From: Pseudomonas brassicacearum subsp. neoaurantiaca
Lineage (GTDB): Bacteria > Pseudomonadota > Gammaproteobacteria > Pseudomonadales > Pseudomonadaceae
Assembly (NCBI RefSeq): GCF_013608025.1
Contig: NZ_VDLV01000044.1
Location: forward strand, 131,355-195,354
Length of the DNA stretch: 64,000 bases
Reading direction: 5' to 3'
Made by a program: the position numbers and the translations under genes. The notes below the pieces were generated by a model. It was not told the origin of the DNA, made no database searches, and saw only the letters and a program-made list of their open reading frames with translations. Of the stretch, positions 29,801-37,043 are shown one piece after another. The first letter of the stretch is position 1. Each line of letters begins with the position of its first letter.

Positions 29801-32732
29801 TCGAGTCCCCTCCCAGGGCAAAGAAGTCGTCATGGATCGAAAGCGACGGTCTGCCGAGGACCTCGCACCACAGGTCCAGCAACAGCGCTTCCACCGGATC
29901 GCGAGGGCCGGCACCAAGCGTGTCTTGGCGCGGGTCGTCTGTCGGGGCGGGCAGGCTGTGTCGATCGACCTTGCCATTTGCCAGGCGTGGCAGTTCGGTC
30001 AATTCGACATACAGGCTCGGCAGCATCGGCTCGGGCAATTGCGTCGCCAGTTGCTCGCGCAGCTGTGCGCGATCCAGGCCGGCGTCCGGCACCAGGTAGG
30101 CGATCAGTTTTACGGCATCGTGGTCGCCCAGCGTCCGAGCCACCACCACGGCCTCGCGCACGCCGTGACAGGCCCTGATGCAAGCTTCGATTTCCCCTGG
30201 TTCGACGCGGAAGCCACGGATTTTCACCTGGTCATCGATTCGACCCAGGAACTCTATTGCGCCGCAAGGCAGCAGTCGGGCGCGGTCACCGGTGCGATAC
30301 AGGCGTTGGCCCACGCCGCTGAACGGGTTCGGAATGAACCGCTGGGCCGTCTGGCCCGGCTGGCCGAGGTAGCCATCGGCGACGCCAGGGCCACCGATAT
30401 AGAGCTCGCCGGCGCTGCCCAGCGGCATCGGGTCCAGATGACGATCGAGCACGTGGATGTTGACGTTGGCCAGGGGCGCGCCAATCGGTGCGAAACCTGA
30501 AAAGGTCTCGTCGGACCCGGTCACGGGTTGGGTCAGGCAACCGACGGTGGTTTCCGTGGGGCCATAGTGGTTAATGATCCGGCAGCCCGGCGAGATTGCC
30601 TGCAAACGCTTCACCAGCGTCAGGTCCAGGCCTTCACCGCCCAGCACCAGGCACTGGCGCGGGAGCAGCCGCTCTGGGGAGGCGACCGCGAGGAGGGCGT
30701 TGAGGTGCGACGGCACGATCTTCAGGCAATCGACTGGCGCGGCGGCCAGGCTTCGCGCCAACTCCTCGGGATCGGCGGCCAGTTGTTCATCGATCAGGCG
30801 CAGGGTGCGGCCGGTCAACAGCGCGCCAAACCAGGCGGTGTAGCCCAGGTCCGCCGCCACGCTGGCCAAGGCCGTCAGGCTCGCGTCCTCGCTGAGCGCC
30901 AGGCTGCGCATCACCCCGTCGACGTAGTGGATCAGGTTGCCCTGGGTCACGCGCACCGCTTTGGGCGTGCCCGTGGAACCAGAGGTGTAAATGAGATAGG
31001 CCAGTTGCTGAGCGTGTGCAAGCACGGCAGCCGTTGGTGCGGTGGTCGTGCCATGGGTCAGGCTGTGCAGGGTTTGATCGGGGCCGATCCATACGCTGGC
31101 GGCGCTGCCATCGAGCAACTGCTGGCGTCGCGACTGCGGCAAGGCTGGGTCCAGGCACAGGTAGGCCGAGCCGAGTTTCCAGCTGGCGAGCATGGCTGTC
31201 ATCAGCGTGCGGCCCCGGGGCAGGACCAACGCAACGATCTGGCCCGGGCCGGCGCCGGCATTTTGCAACTGCTGGGCCAATGCTTCAGCCGCCTGGTCCA
31301 GTTGGGCGTAGGTGAGCGAGCCGTCGGCGTCGCTGAGGGCGGTTCTGTCTCGGTGCGTGCGGACTTGATGATCGAAGGCTTCGACAGCGGTTGCAAAGGC
31401 AGGCTGGCTATCCAAGCCGTGGCTGCTTGACGCTGCTGAAGGTGGGCAGGCCGGCAGGTCGCTGACCCGTGCCCCAGGCATCTGCGCGGCCTGATTGGCA
31501 AACCAGGCAAAGTGCTCGGCCAGGCTGGCGATTCGTCGTGCATCGAACAGGTCGGTGCGATAGCGCCATTGCGCCAGCAATTGCACGCCGTCATCTTGCC
31601 AACGCAGGTTGAGGTCGTTGGCCGCGCCGCGTTGGGTGAACAGGTGCTCTTGCACGCTGTACTCGCCCAATTGCTCGTCGCGACGGCTGGGCATATAGGT
31701 CAGCATGCAGCGGAACAATGGACCGTTGCCGACATCTTCCTGCATGCGCGTCGATGGGTAGCGGCGATGACGCAGGCCCTCGCGCATTTGTTGCGCGACG
31801 TCGCGCAAACAGTCGTCCAGGGTCGGGTTGTGCTCGAAACGGGCGCGCAGCGGCAGGCTGTTGAGCGTAAAGCCCATCAGGTTCTTGTATTTGGCTTTGT
31901 GCCGATCCATGGTCGGCGTGCCGATCAGGAAGTCGTCCTGATCGCTGCAGCGGTGCATGAACACTTGGAACAGCCCGGCCAGCAGCACGAACAGGCTGAC
32001 CTGATGAGTGTCGGCCATCGCGCGCAGTTTGTTGCTCTGGGATTCGCTGAGCAGTAATTCGAATTCGTCGCCCTCGTAGTCAGGGTTGCGCGGGCGAGGG
32101 TGGTCCGGTGTCAACTCCAGCGCCGCAGGGGCTCCGCTGAGTTTCGCCTGCCAGTAGCTGGCCAGGGAGGCGAGCTTGCTCTCTTCGAGCAGTTCACGGT
32201 TGTCCTCCAGCCATTCGAAGTACAGGCCCGGTGCTGGCAGGTCCAGCGGTTCGCCCGTGAGGTGGGCGTGGTAAGCGGCGAAGGTCAGCTTGAGCATCCA
32301 TTCGACGGTCAGGAAATCGCCGCTGATATGGTGCGCCGCCATGCACAGATAAAGTCGACCTTGATTGCGCAGTAGCCGCAAACGACAGACGTTGGCCGAA
32401 GCGAGGTCGAATGGCTCATCGGCATGATGCTCGATCCACGCCTTGACCCCCGCCGCGTCGAGGTCATCGAGGCACTCCCAGGTGGCGTTGGCGCGGAACT
32501 GTTCCGGGCGCGCCATCCACAATTGCCCCTCCACTTCCCGATAGCCGCAATGCAGCGTTTCGCAGTGTTCGACCACGCGCGCGAAGGCCGCGCACAGTGC
32601 ATCGGCGTCCAGGTCGGCTCGCAGCTCGCGCGCGGCAACCATGTTGTAGGCATGGCTGCCGGGGTTGAGCTGGTGAAATTGCCACAGCGCTTGCTGGCCG
32701 GGGCTGGCCAAATGCAGGAGGGAGGACGTCAT
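23799..32732 (-). CDS. Two-module NRPS, C-A-T-T-C-A-T-C fused to a TauD-like hydroxylase; loads Asp then probably Dab
   Basis: 2977 residues, the first NRPS of the operon and the probable start of assembly. An N-terminal C domain (about 1-430, HHISGDF) likely attaches the fatty acyl group. A1 (about 450-930) has pocket D-L-T-K-V-G-H-V-G-K, the Asp code. Two T domains follow in tandem (FFALGGDSILAL and FFAVGGDSIIAL, about 947-1090). C2 (about 1120-1550) has HHLIADG and the opening YPLSPLQKGLLFH. A2 (about 1575-2060) has pocket D-I-W-E-L-T-A-D-D-K, acidic and compatible with Dab, which fits the aminotransferase gene nearby. A T domain (FFEAGGHSLLATRL) and C3 (about 2175-2610, HHMVADG) follow. 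A Ser/Pro/Lys linker leads to a TauD domain (about 2655-2960) with iron ligands in LFHNESSH and LLAAHARD. No E domain or acyl-AMP ligase is seen. Confidence 0.93.
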   Translation of the reverse strand: MTSSLLHLASPGQQALWQFHQLNPGSHAYNMVAARELRADLDADALCAAFARVVEHCETLHCGYREVEGQLWMARPEQFRANATWECLDDLDAAGVKAWIEHHADEPFDLASANVCRLRLLRNQGRLYLCMAAHHISGDFLTVEWMLKLTFAAYHAHLTGEPLDLPAPGLYFEWLEDNRELLEESKLASLASYWQAKLSGAPAALELTPDHPRPRNPDYEGDEFELLLSESQSNKLRAMADTHQVSLFVLLAGLFQVFMHRCSDQDDFLIGTPTMDRHKAKYKNLMGFTLNSLPLRARFEHNPTLDDCLRDVAQQMREGLRHRRYPSTRMQEDVGNGPLFRCMLTYMPSRRDEQLGEYSVQEHLFTQRGAANDLNLRWQDDGVQLLAQWRYRTDLFDARRIASLAEHFAWFANQAAQMPGARVSDLPACPPSAASSSHGLDSQPAFATAVEAFDHQVRTHRDRTALSDADGSLTYAQLDQAAEALAQQLQNAGAGPGQIVALVLPRGRTLMTAMLASWKLGSAYLCLDPALPQSRRQQLLDGSAASVWIGPDQTLHSLTHGTTTAPTAAVLAHAQQLAYLIYTSGSTGTPKAVRVTQGNLIHYVDGVMRSLALSEDASLTALASVAADLGYTAWFGALLTGRTLRLIDEQLAADPEELARSLAAAPVDCLKIVPSHLNALLAVASPERLLPRQCLVLGGEGLDLTLVKRLQAISPGCRIINHYGPTETTVGCLTQPVTGSDETFSGFAPIGAPLANVNIHVLDRHLDPMPLGSAGELYIGGPGVADGYLGQPGQTAQRFIPNPFSGVGQRLYRTGDRARLLPCGAIEFLGRIDDQVKIRGFRVEPGEIEACIRACHGVREAVVVARTLGDHDAVKLIAYLVPDAGLDRAQLREQLATQLPEPMLPSLYVELTELPRLANGKVDRHSLPAPTDDPRQDTLGAGPRDPVEALLLDLWCEVLGRPSLSIHDDFFALGGDSILALQLIASARKAKLKFTPKHFFAHPTIARLAATLDSPLKQLEAQLLSLWAEVLQRTELGRQDDFFAVGGDSIIALQLIAKARKQGLRFSPKELFAHPRIEALASLLSHREPPKAEAAPQASANPAPPAFALSPDERKAVEELAGTELEDAYPLSPLQKGLLFHSLLENGNGVYVNQLQAELQGPLDPARYLSAWRDTFAAHPLMRTGILWQGLEEPLQGVYRDLQLPVRQLDWSALDEDQRQQAMADYCVADRALGFDPQRPPLQRIALIRLDEQRTWLVWSRHHLIADGWSSVMLMEEILARYNGLAINSRPPYRAYIDWLAAQPDTQSQAYWQQRLAGFEGAGSLPVLAPTESAAAEHYYTRSLQLDETQTTRLNALGKHARVTLNTLIQAAWGLLLARHNNQPDVMFGVTSSGRPGDLPDAGQMLGVFINTLPLRLQVDSGLTLGEYLHQVQTTSVAMREHEQTPLAEILQQHPRGAALFDTLLVFQNLPALGERQLQSGELTLKVMDNLEQTSYGLTVEALPGRRLEMLFSADARRLPVESLQALVNDLHRLLLAMDTAPDTRLEQLSILTADERVRLLGWGTHRADYSLEGSWEQRVAQRVAAHPERLVARCADQSLTYAQLWQRSQIMACGLQALGAQPDQPIALLADRGLDWLCLMVATLRAGSGWLALEPTQPPARWQQVLARLEQPMVICSPEYAERLASVYQGKYALPNDLVEMSTLGRLPPQPARQDQLAYVLFTSGSTGQPKGVMVTRAGMLNNMLAKLEPLGLNQNDVIAQTAPACFDISVWQALTAPLFGACVEIIGDNVVRDPQALLQVLRTRHVSLFEPVPALLQAMLESQADQPMPLPNLRWVLPTGEALPVATAQQWFRHYPHIPLMNAYGPAECSDDVAFQPLRNAPDQGTSVAIGRPTANAELYVLGHDLQPVPKGVVGELAIGGIGVSRGYLADPSRTAASFIPNPFGAAGTRLYLSGDLARWDEDGVLQYFGRKDFQLKLRGFRIEPGEIEAHLERHPDILRAMVSLRKLGSSDMLVGYWQGRQGHALTDAALARFVRDGLPAYMVPSLWVQMDNWPQNANGKVDRKALPAPTLDSVEVDPPSSANEQLLAELWATLLPPQPLGRNSHFFEAGGHSLLATRLIARIRQRCGLELALRSVFDAPLLWQQAQCLDILSTQPANAAVLPVLRPIDRHAHMPLSLSQHRLWMIDRLHGPSAAYNMAATLRLHGSLDVNVLRATFNALLDRHEVLRTAYSDIDGEPVSSIATHLEMDLPVRDVSQLDAGQRQAVADQESLDNLRRPFNLAQAPLIRARLLKLDEHEHLLFLGLHHMVADGWSVGVLINELSEIYTALHAGKVAQLPPLPVQYADYAHWQRECLQGPRLDKAVTFWQEHLRGAPQVLALPTDWPRPAQADARGAAKALEIPAPLLARLEALALAEGVTLYMVLLSTFEMLLHQLTGTDELLLGTDVAGRDNASLEGLIGFFVNVLPLRSRRAGDERFSDFLARTRDTCLQAFEHQALPFDRIVEALQVPRERSRNPLVQALFVLQNTPQAEFALPGLEAHLLPAAERTSKFDMALFLERQGDVMRGDWVYARALFKGERIEALIQAWLGLLQQVVEQPCAALAHFTIPLPPVESSALANSPSPSSKLDKLKKMPARAAAPKPLIRTAPLLPGREFPLMIEPCVPDLDPVGWAQSSRDLIDTLLCQHAGLLFRGFALDDAKAFEAFAEAIHPGLFGGYGDLPKKEGGRNIYRSTPYPEREMILFHNESSHLPRSPRKQWFFCELPSPVGGATPIVDCRELYRRLPPALAARFESKGLLYVRTFTERLDVNWREFFKTDDRDEVEARCRASGTEFHWLANDELQTRTRCPAVIRHPLSGERSFFNQIQLHHTFCLDPQVREDLLRMVGQERMPRQVFFGDGSPIDSETMALVGRLYEECAVRFDWQQGDVIMLDNLLAAHARDPFEGPRKIVVAMGDLHEPAHLADYQNAMELQD

Positions 32733-32733
32733 G

Positions 32734-33720
32734 TCAGTTTTGCTCCTGGGCGGGTTCGGCCATGGCGACGATCACTTGCCGGGGCCCTTTGAAACTGGCG
32801 CGACCATGGGCCACCAGCATGTTGTCGAGCATCAGCACGTCGCCTTTTTCCCAAGGGAAACAAACGCTGTTTTCGGCCAGCACCCCGCGGATCTCGTCCA
32901 GCGCGCTTTCTTCCAGTTCGCTCCCGTCGCCGTAATAGACATTGCGGGGCAAATCGAGAGGATCATCGTCGACTACCGCCATGAGGCTTTCACGAATCGC
33001 CGGGGCAAGGTTGGAGACGTGGAATAAATGCGCCTGGTTGAACCAGACCCAAGCCTGGGTTTTCGGATGACGGGCAACGGCCTGGCATACCTGGCGGGTG
33101 CGCAGCTCGCCGTCCTCTTTCCATTCGAACGCAATGCTGTTGGCTCGGCAGTAGGCTTCTGCCACGGCGCGGTCCTCGGTGTTGAAGGCCTGCTCCCAGG
33201 ACAAATCCAGGCCGTTGCCATAATTGCGCACGTACATCAGGCGTTTATCAGTGAAGCGCTGGCGCAAGGCGGGATCGAGCTGTTGGAAAATTCGCCGGCT
33301 GTCGGCGATAGGCGTTTCGCCACCCTCGGCGCTGGGCTGGACACAATGGAACCAGATCTTCATGGGCCATTGCAGGGTGTAGGACTGTTCGTTGTGCAGG
33401 GGAATGGTTTGATGGGCGGGGTACTCAGTGGACGTGTAGACGCCTTGCTCGATGGCTTTGCGCGGTGTCGAGCCGAACTCGTAATTGAGCAGCTCATGGC
33501 CGAAACCGCGTACCAGCGCTTGAAAAGCGTGCTCCCCCAGAACGTCGAACCCGCGTAGCAGTAGTGCTCCCGTCTCGTGCAGTTGGTCGTCGACCAGCCT
33601 GTGCAGCTCGCTCAAGTCTTGACGTGTGCGATCGAGCGGTTCCACCAGCAGTGGCAATGTTTCCTGCATCAGAAGTGGGCGCACGGATAACCCTGTTGCG
33701 TGCTCGACTTCCCGTCCCAT
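32734..33720 (-). CDS. TauD/SyrP-like Fe(II)/2-oxoglutarate hydroxylase, probable Asp beta-hydroxylase
   Basis: 328 residues starting at ATG 33720, which has AAGGAG 8 bp upstream; the open frame runs further but only into non-coding DNA. H-x-E is visible in PLHNEQSYTLQ, the distal His in LDNMLVAHGR and the 2-oxoglutarate Arg in KGPRQVIVAM. It closely resembles the other free-standing hydroxylase at 14828-15880 (both share LDNML and GGETPI/RGETPI stretches). First gene of the leftward operon, one base before the large NRPS. With three hydroxylases and three Asp/His modules, a one-to-one pairing is attractive: this one for the first Asp, the fused one for the second Asp, the other for His. That pairing is inference. 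Confidence 0.88.
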   Translation of the reverse strand: MGREVEHATGLSVRPLLMQETLPLLVEPLDRTRQDLSELHRLVDDQLHETGALLLRGFDVLGEHAFQALVRGFGHELLNYEFGSTPRKAIEQGVYTSTEYPAHQTIPLHNEQSYTLQWPMKIWFHCVQPSAEGGETPIADSRRIFQQLDPALRQRFTDKRLMYVRNYGNGLDLSWEQAFNTEDRAVAEAYCRANSIAFEWKEDGELRTRQVCQAVARHPKTQAWVWFNQAHLFHVSNLAPAIRESLMAVVDDDPLDLPRNVYYGDGSELEESALDEIRGVLAENSVCFPWEKGDVLMLDNMLVAHGRASFKGPRQVIVAMAEPAQEQN

Positions 33721-33815
33721 GCGCTTGCTCCTTCTTAGTACGTCATGTGTCAAAACGCCACTTTGTAGTGCGTTTCTTGAGGCGAGAAATACTATCTGAT
33801 ACCTGTGGTAGTTGT

Positions 33816-33830
33816 TAATAATATTTATTA
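33816..33830. promoter_or_regulatory. Candidate Fur box in the divergent siderophore promoter region
   Basis: The near-palindrome taataatatttatta matches the Fur 7-1-7 pattern at about 11 of 14 positions and lies in a very AT-rich island, between the leftward NRPS operon (start 33720) and the rightward MbtH operon (start 33922). One site could control both directions. No clear -35/-10 pair was identified on either strand. Confidence 0.5.
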
Positions 33831-33921
33831 ACATTCGCATTATTAATTTTTCGCTGCCAGAATCATCGTCTCTCGCAGTGCTCAGGCTCCATTGGATAAC
33901 GCTCGTACAAAGGAATAGAAA

Positions 33922-34137
33922 ATGAGTTGGGACAACGCTGAAAGCGGTTTCATCGTGGTGGTCAATCACGAGGAGCAGTATTCGATCTGGCCGGATTACA
34001 AGGCGTTGCCCGAAGGCTGGCGCGCCGCCGGCCAGCAAGGCAACAAGGCCCAATGCCTGGCGTGGATCGAAGAGCACTGGACGGACATGCGCCCGCTCAG
34101 TTTGCGTACGGCCCTGCATACCACCCCCCAGCATTGA
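33922..34137 (+). CDS. MbtH-like protein, NRPS adenylation partner
   Basis: A 71-residue member of the MbtH family, with the signature NHEEQYSIWPDY near residues 16-27, two further conserved Trp (GWRAAG and EEHWTDMRP) and the usual length. MbtH-like proteins bind A domains and are needed for solubility or activation by many NRPSs. AAGGAA precedes the ATG. It is divergent from the NRPS operon and 24 bp before the aminotransferase gene, so it belongs to the siderophore locus. The C-terminal tail LHTTPQH is short and unremarkable. Confidence 0.95.
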   Translation: MSWDNAESGFIVVVNHEEQYSIWPDYKALPEGWRAAGQQGNKAQCLAWIEEHWTDMRPLSLRTALHTTPQH

Positions 34138-34161
34138 ACGGCTGCCTATAAGGACATTCGC

Positions 34162-35562
34162 ATGGAAAGCCTCCACCACCGGCCCGAATCCGGCCCGATT
34201 TTTACCCTCGATCATTTCCGCAGGCAGCCGCCGCGTGAGTTCAAGCCGGACGAGTTGCTCGAGCGCCAGTGCGCTCGCGAATCCAATGCCCGCTCTTATC
34301 CAAGACGCATCCCGCTGGCGCTCAAGGAAGCCCACGGGCTCTATGTGCTGGACACGCGCGGCCAGGTATTCATGGATTGTCTGGCCGGGGCGGGGACGCT
34401 GGCGCTCGGTCACAACCATCCGGTGACCATCGATGCGATGCGGGCGACGCTCGATTCCGGCTTGCCCTTGCATACGCTTGACCTCACCACGCCCGTCAAG
34501 GATGCGTTCGTCGAGGCGTTGTTCGCGGCGTTGCCGCCGTCATTCGCGGCCCAGGCACGGATTCAGTTCTGCGGGCCGACGGGGGCCGACGGGATTGAAG
34601 CCGCCCTGAAGCTGGCGAAGATCGCGACGGGCCGCAAAGGCATCTTCTGCTTCTCCGGCGGTTACCACGGCATGACCCAGGGCGCGTTGAGCCTGATGGG
34701 TAATCTTGGGCCCAAGCAATTGCCCGGTTCGCTGATGGCCGACGTGCAGGTATTGCCCTATCCCTATGATTACCGCTGCCCGTTCGGTATCGGCGGCGAG
34801 GCGGGTATCGATGCGGGTCTGAGCTACATTGAACAGCTGCTGACGGACCCCGAATCGGGTGTCCTTCCACCCGCCGCGGTCGTGGTGGAGGTGGTGCAAG
34901 GGGAAGGTGGCGTGATTCCCGCTCCGGCCCGCTGGCTTCAGGGGTTGCGTGAGCTGACCCGCCAGCATGGCGTCGCGTTGATTGTCGATGAGGTCCAGTC
35001 CGGACTGGGTCGTACCGGCCGCATGTTTGCCTTCGAGCACGCCGGGATCGAACCCGACATCCTGGTTTTATCGAAAGCGATCGGCGGTGGTCTTCCGCTG
35101 TCGGTGATGGTCTACCGCGAAGCCCTGGACCTCTGGAAGCCGGGTGCCCACGCCGGCACGTTCCGTGGCAACCAGATGGCCATGGCCGCGGGCACGGCAA
35201 CACTGCGCTATATCCAGGAGCAAGGCCTGGTTACCCATGCCGAGGCCATGGGGGAGCGCTTGATGACTCAACTTCGACAACTGCAACGCGACTATCCGAG
35301 CATCGGCCAGGTGCGTGGGCGCGGCTTGATGGTCGGGGTCGAGATCGTCTCGACGGCAGCCGAAGGTGCACGGGTGCCACCGGCCGATGGCGCCTTGGCA
35401 AAAGCCATCCAACAGCAATGCCTGAAGGAGGGCGTCATTCTTGAGTTGGGCGGGCGCCACGGGGCTGTCGTACGGTTCTTGCCGCCGCTGACGATCCAGG
35501 CAGCCGAAATTGATCTGCTGATGGAGAAGTTCCGGATTGCGCTGGATCGTGCGGTAGCCTGA
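34162..35562 (+). CDS. dat: Diaminobutyrate-2-oxoglutarate aminotransferase (PvdH/Dat type)
   Basis: A 466-residue class III PLP aminotransferase. Visible motifs are the cofactor Asp region DEVQSGLGRTG (about 275-285) and the PLP Lys in VLSKAIGGGLPLSV. PVKDAFVEAL and GPTGADGIEAALKLA (phosphate cup and substrate loops) are also present. It makes L-2,4-diaminobutyrate from aspartate semialdehyde with glutamate as donor. P. aeruginosa PvdH has the same size and role in pyoverdine synthesis. Directly follows the MbtH gene. Its presence supports a Dab-loading module, probably A2 of the large NRPS. It could also serve pyoverdine synthesis if the strain makes that elsewhere. Confidence 0.92.
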   Translation: MESLHHRPESGPIFTLDHFRRQPPREFKPDELLERQCARESNARSYPRRIPLALKEAHGLYVLDTRGQVFMDCLAGAGTLALGHNHPVTIDAMRATLDSGLPLHTLDLTTPVKDAFVEALFAALPPSFAAQARIQFCGPTGADGIEAALKLAKIATGRKGIFCFSGGYHGMTQGALSLMGNLGPKQLPGSLMADVQVLPYPYDYRCPFGIGGEAGIDAGLSYIEQLLTDPESGVLPPAAVVVEVVQGEGGVIPAPARWLQGLRELTRQHGVALIVDEVQSGLGRTGRMFAFEHAGIEPDILVLSKAIGGGLPLSVMVYREALDLWKPGAHAGTFRGNQMAMAAGTATLRYIQEQGLVTHAEAMGERLMTQLRQLQRDYPSIGQVRGRGLMVGVEIVSTAAEGARVPPADGALAKAIQQQCLKEGVILELGGRHGAVVRFLPPLTIQAAEIDLLMEKFRIALDRAVA

Positions 35563-35665
35563 CGACCTGGTTTGGCTGGCACCCGTAGACAGAAGGTGGT
35601 CGGTCAAATCAGGTGTCGCGCATTGGCGCCGGCGATCCTGCCTGCAAGCATGCCTGACACTCGTG

Positions 35666-36535
35666 TCATCCCTCGAGACTGTGTACCAGGTTTTCGAGGG
35701 CCTCCAGGGCCTCCTCGTCGGGCGGTGGCGGTGCGGGGCTGGCGCAGCGCACCTGATACGCAAGCCGGTACTCGCTGGGCGTGCAATTGGCGTACTGCTT
35801 GAAGGCGCGGGCGAAATAAGAAGGGTCCTTGAAGCCGGCCTCGTAGCCGATGCTGGTGATGGGCATCTGGCTGTTATCGAGCAGTTCCTTGGCAAAGGAC
35901 ATGCGCTTGTTCAGCACGTAGTCGGTAAAGCCCAGCCCGTTGGCCTCCTTGAACACCCGGCTGAAGCGAAACGTGGTCATGCCGCAACGCTTGGCCAGGT
36001 CGCGCTGGTCGATGCTGTCGCGAAAATGCTGGTCGATGTACAGCATGATGTGGCTGAGGGCCTGGTGTTTCTGGTGCCCTGAGGTCAGGCGGATGCTGTC
36101 CGGCAGGGTCGGAGAGTGATCAATCTGCGAGGTCGAGCCTCGCCCGCCAGCCTGACGGCGCAACTCGCACAGCTGCGTCACCGCGGTCAGGTAACGCTTG
36201 CGCTCGGTGGTTGCCAGGGGAAGCACCATGTATTCCCAGACGCTTGAACGCATGGCCCAGACGGCGAGTTCCTCGGAGTGTTGCACCGTGAACATGGTGA
36301 TGGGGATGGCCGGGACCGTGCGCTTGATGTCCAGCAGCCGCCTCAAGCCCTGCGTATCCGGGCGATCGAAATGGATGCAGATCATGTCGGCCTGCACGCC
36401 AGTGGGCAGCAAGGCGTTTTTCGCCACAATGCAGTCGCACGCTTGCTCGAACTGGCTGATGAGTTCCTGGGTGGAACGATCGTGAGTCAGATCAAACCAT
36501 AACAGCTTTGGCTTGCCAGTCAGATTCGACGCCAT
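35666..36535 (-). CDS. AraC-family regulator with receiver-like N-terminal domain
   Basis: 289 residues from ATG 36535; an in-frame TTG at 36586 is possible but neither start has a good ribosome site. Residues about 10-125 look like a response-regulator receiver fold. By my alignment (ADMICIHFDRP) the phosphorylated Asp position holds His, and the segment is followed by an Arg-rich linker. Residues about 160-260 form the two-helix-turn-helix AraC domain (LAKRCGMTTFRFSRVFKE, then SIGYEAGFKDPSYFARAFK). It is convergent with the aminotransferase gene and divergent from the flp genes 300 bp away, so it may control the pilus, the siderophore, or both. Only the DNA-binding role is well supported. 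Confidence 0.82.
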   Translation of the reverse strand: MASNLTGKPKLLWFDLTHDRSTQELISQFEQACDCIVAKNALLPTGVQADMICIHFDRPDTQGLRRLLDIKRTVPAIPITMFTVQHSEELAVWAMRSSVWEYMVLPLATTERKRYLTAVTQLCELRRQAGGRGSTSQIDHSPTLPDSIRLTSGHQKHQALSHIMLYIDQHFRDSIDQRDLAKRCGMTTFRFSRVFKEANGLGFTDYVLNKRMSFAKELLDNSQMPITSIGYEAGFKDPSYFARAFKQYANCTPSEYRLAYQVRCASPAPPPPDEEALEALENLVHSLEG

Positions 36536-36835
36536 AGGACGACTACTCGGTGGTTCTTCCTGCCCGTTAGCTAGCAGTATTGCCAATGTGCTATCAGTTT
36601 GCCGAATTAATTTTTATAAGCCGCTCATTCTTTAGCTCCGAGTCTCTGTGGGCGCCGTTTCAGCGGTCAAAAACCTGGAAATATTGGCAGCCTGGACTAT
36701 TTCGCTGTCGGCGCAAAAAAATCCTAGCGATGTGCAAAATCCTCCTAACGACACTACCGGCCTCCTGACTAGGGTTGCATCAGGCAGTTCGAAATGTACT
36801 GCCTCTTTGAAAACAACCCCGATGAGGTGTGCGAA

Positions 36836-37030
36836 ATGACTCTTCAAACTATCAAGGCTTCGGTACTGAAGTTCGCCAAAGATGAAGACGGCCTGACCAT
36901 TGTGGAATACGCCGTTGCCGGCGGGTTGATCACCGTGGCCGTGGCCGCGATGTTCGTTTTGCTGGGCGGCGCCGTGAACACCCGGATTACCGCACTGTGC
37001 GCCGCCGTCAAGGGCGCTGCCTGCACATAA
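36836..37030 (+). CDS. flp: Flp-type pilin 1
   Basis: A 64-residue type IVb (Flp) prepilin. A basic leader KASVLKFAKDEDG ends in the Gly cleaved by the dedicated prepilin peptidase; the mature part begins LTIVEYA, with Glu at +5 and the Tyr that defines the Flp motif. A hydrophobic helix (GLITVAVAAMFVLLGG) and a short tail with two Cys follow. GAGGTG lies 6 bp before the ATG. It is the main structural subunit of a Tad pilus, first in the rightward locus, and very like the pilin 130 bp downstream. Confidence 0.95.
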   Translation: MTLQTIKASVLKFAKDEDGLTIVEYAVAGGLITVAVAAMFVLLGGAVNTRITALCAAVKGAACT

Positions 37031-37043
37031 CGCGAGTGGGATG

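Noticed and set aside
33721..34473. The 5' extension of the hydroxylase frame up to 34473
   Set aside because: It would run through the AT-rich promoter region and antisense to the MbtH and aminotransferase genes; the ATG at 33720 has a strong AAGGAG.
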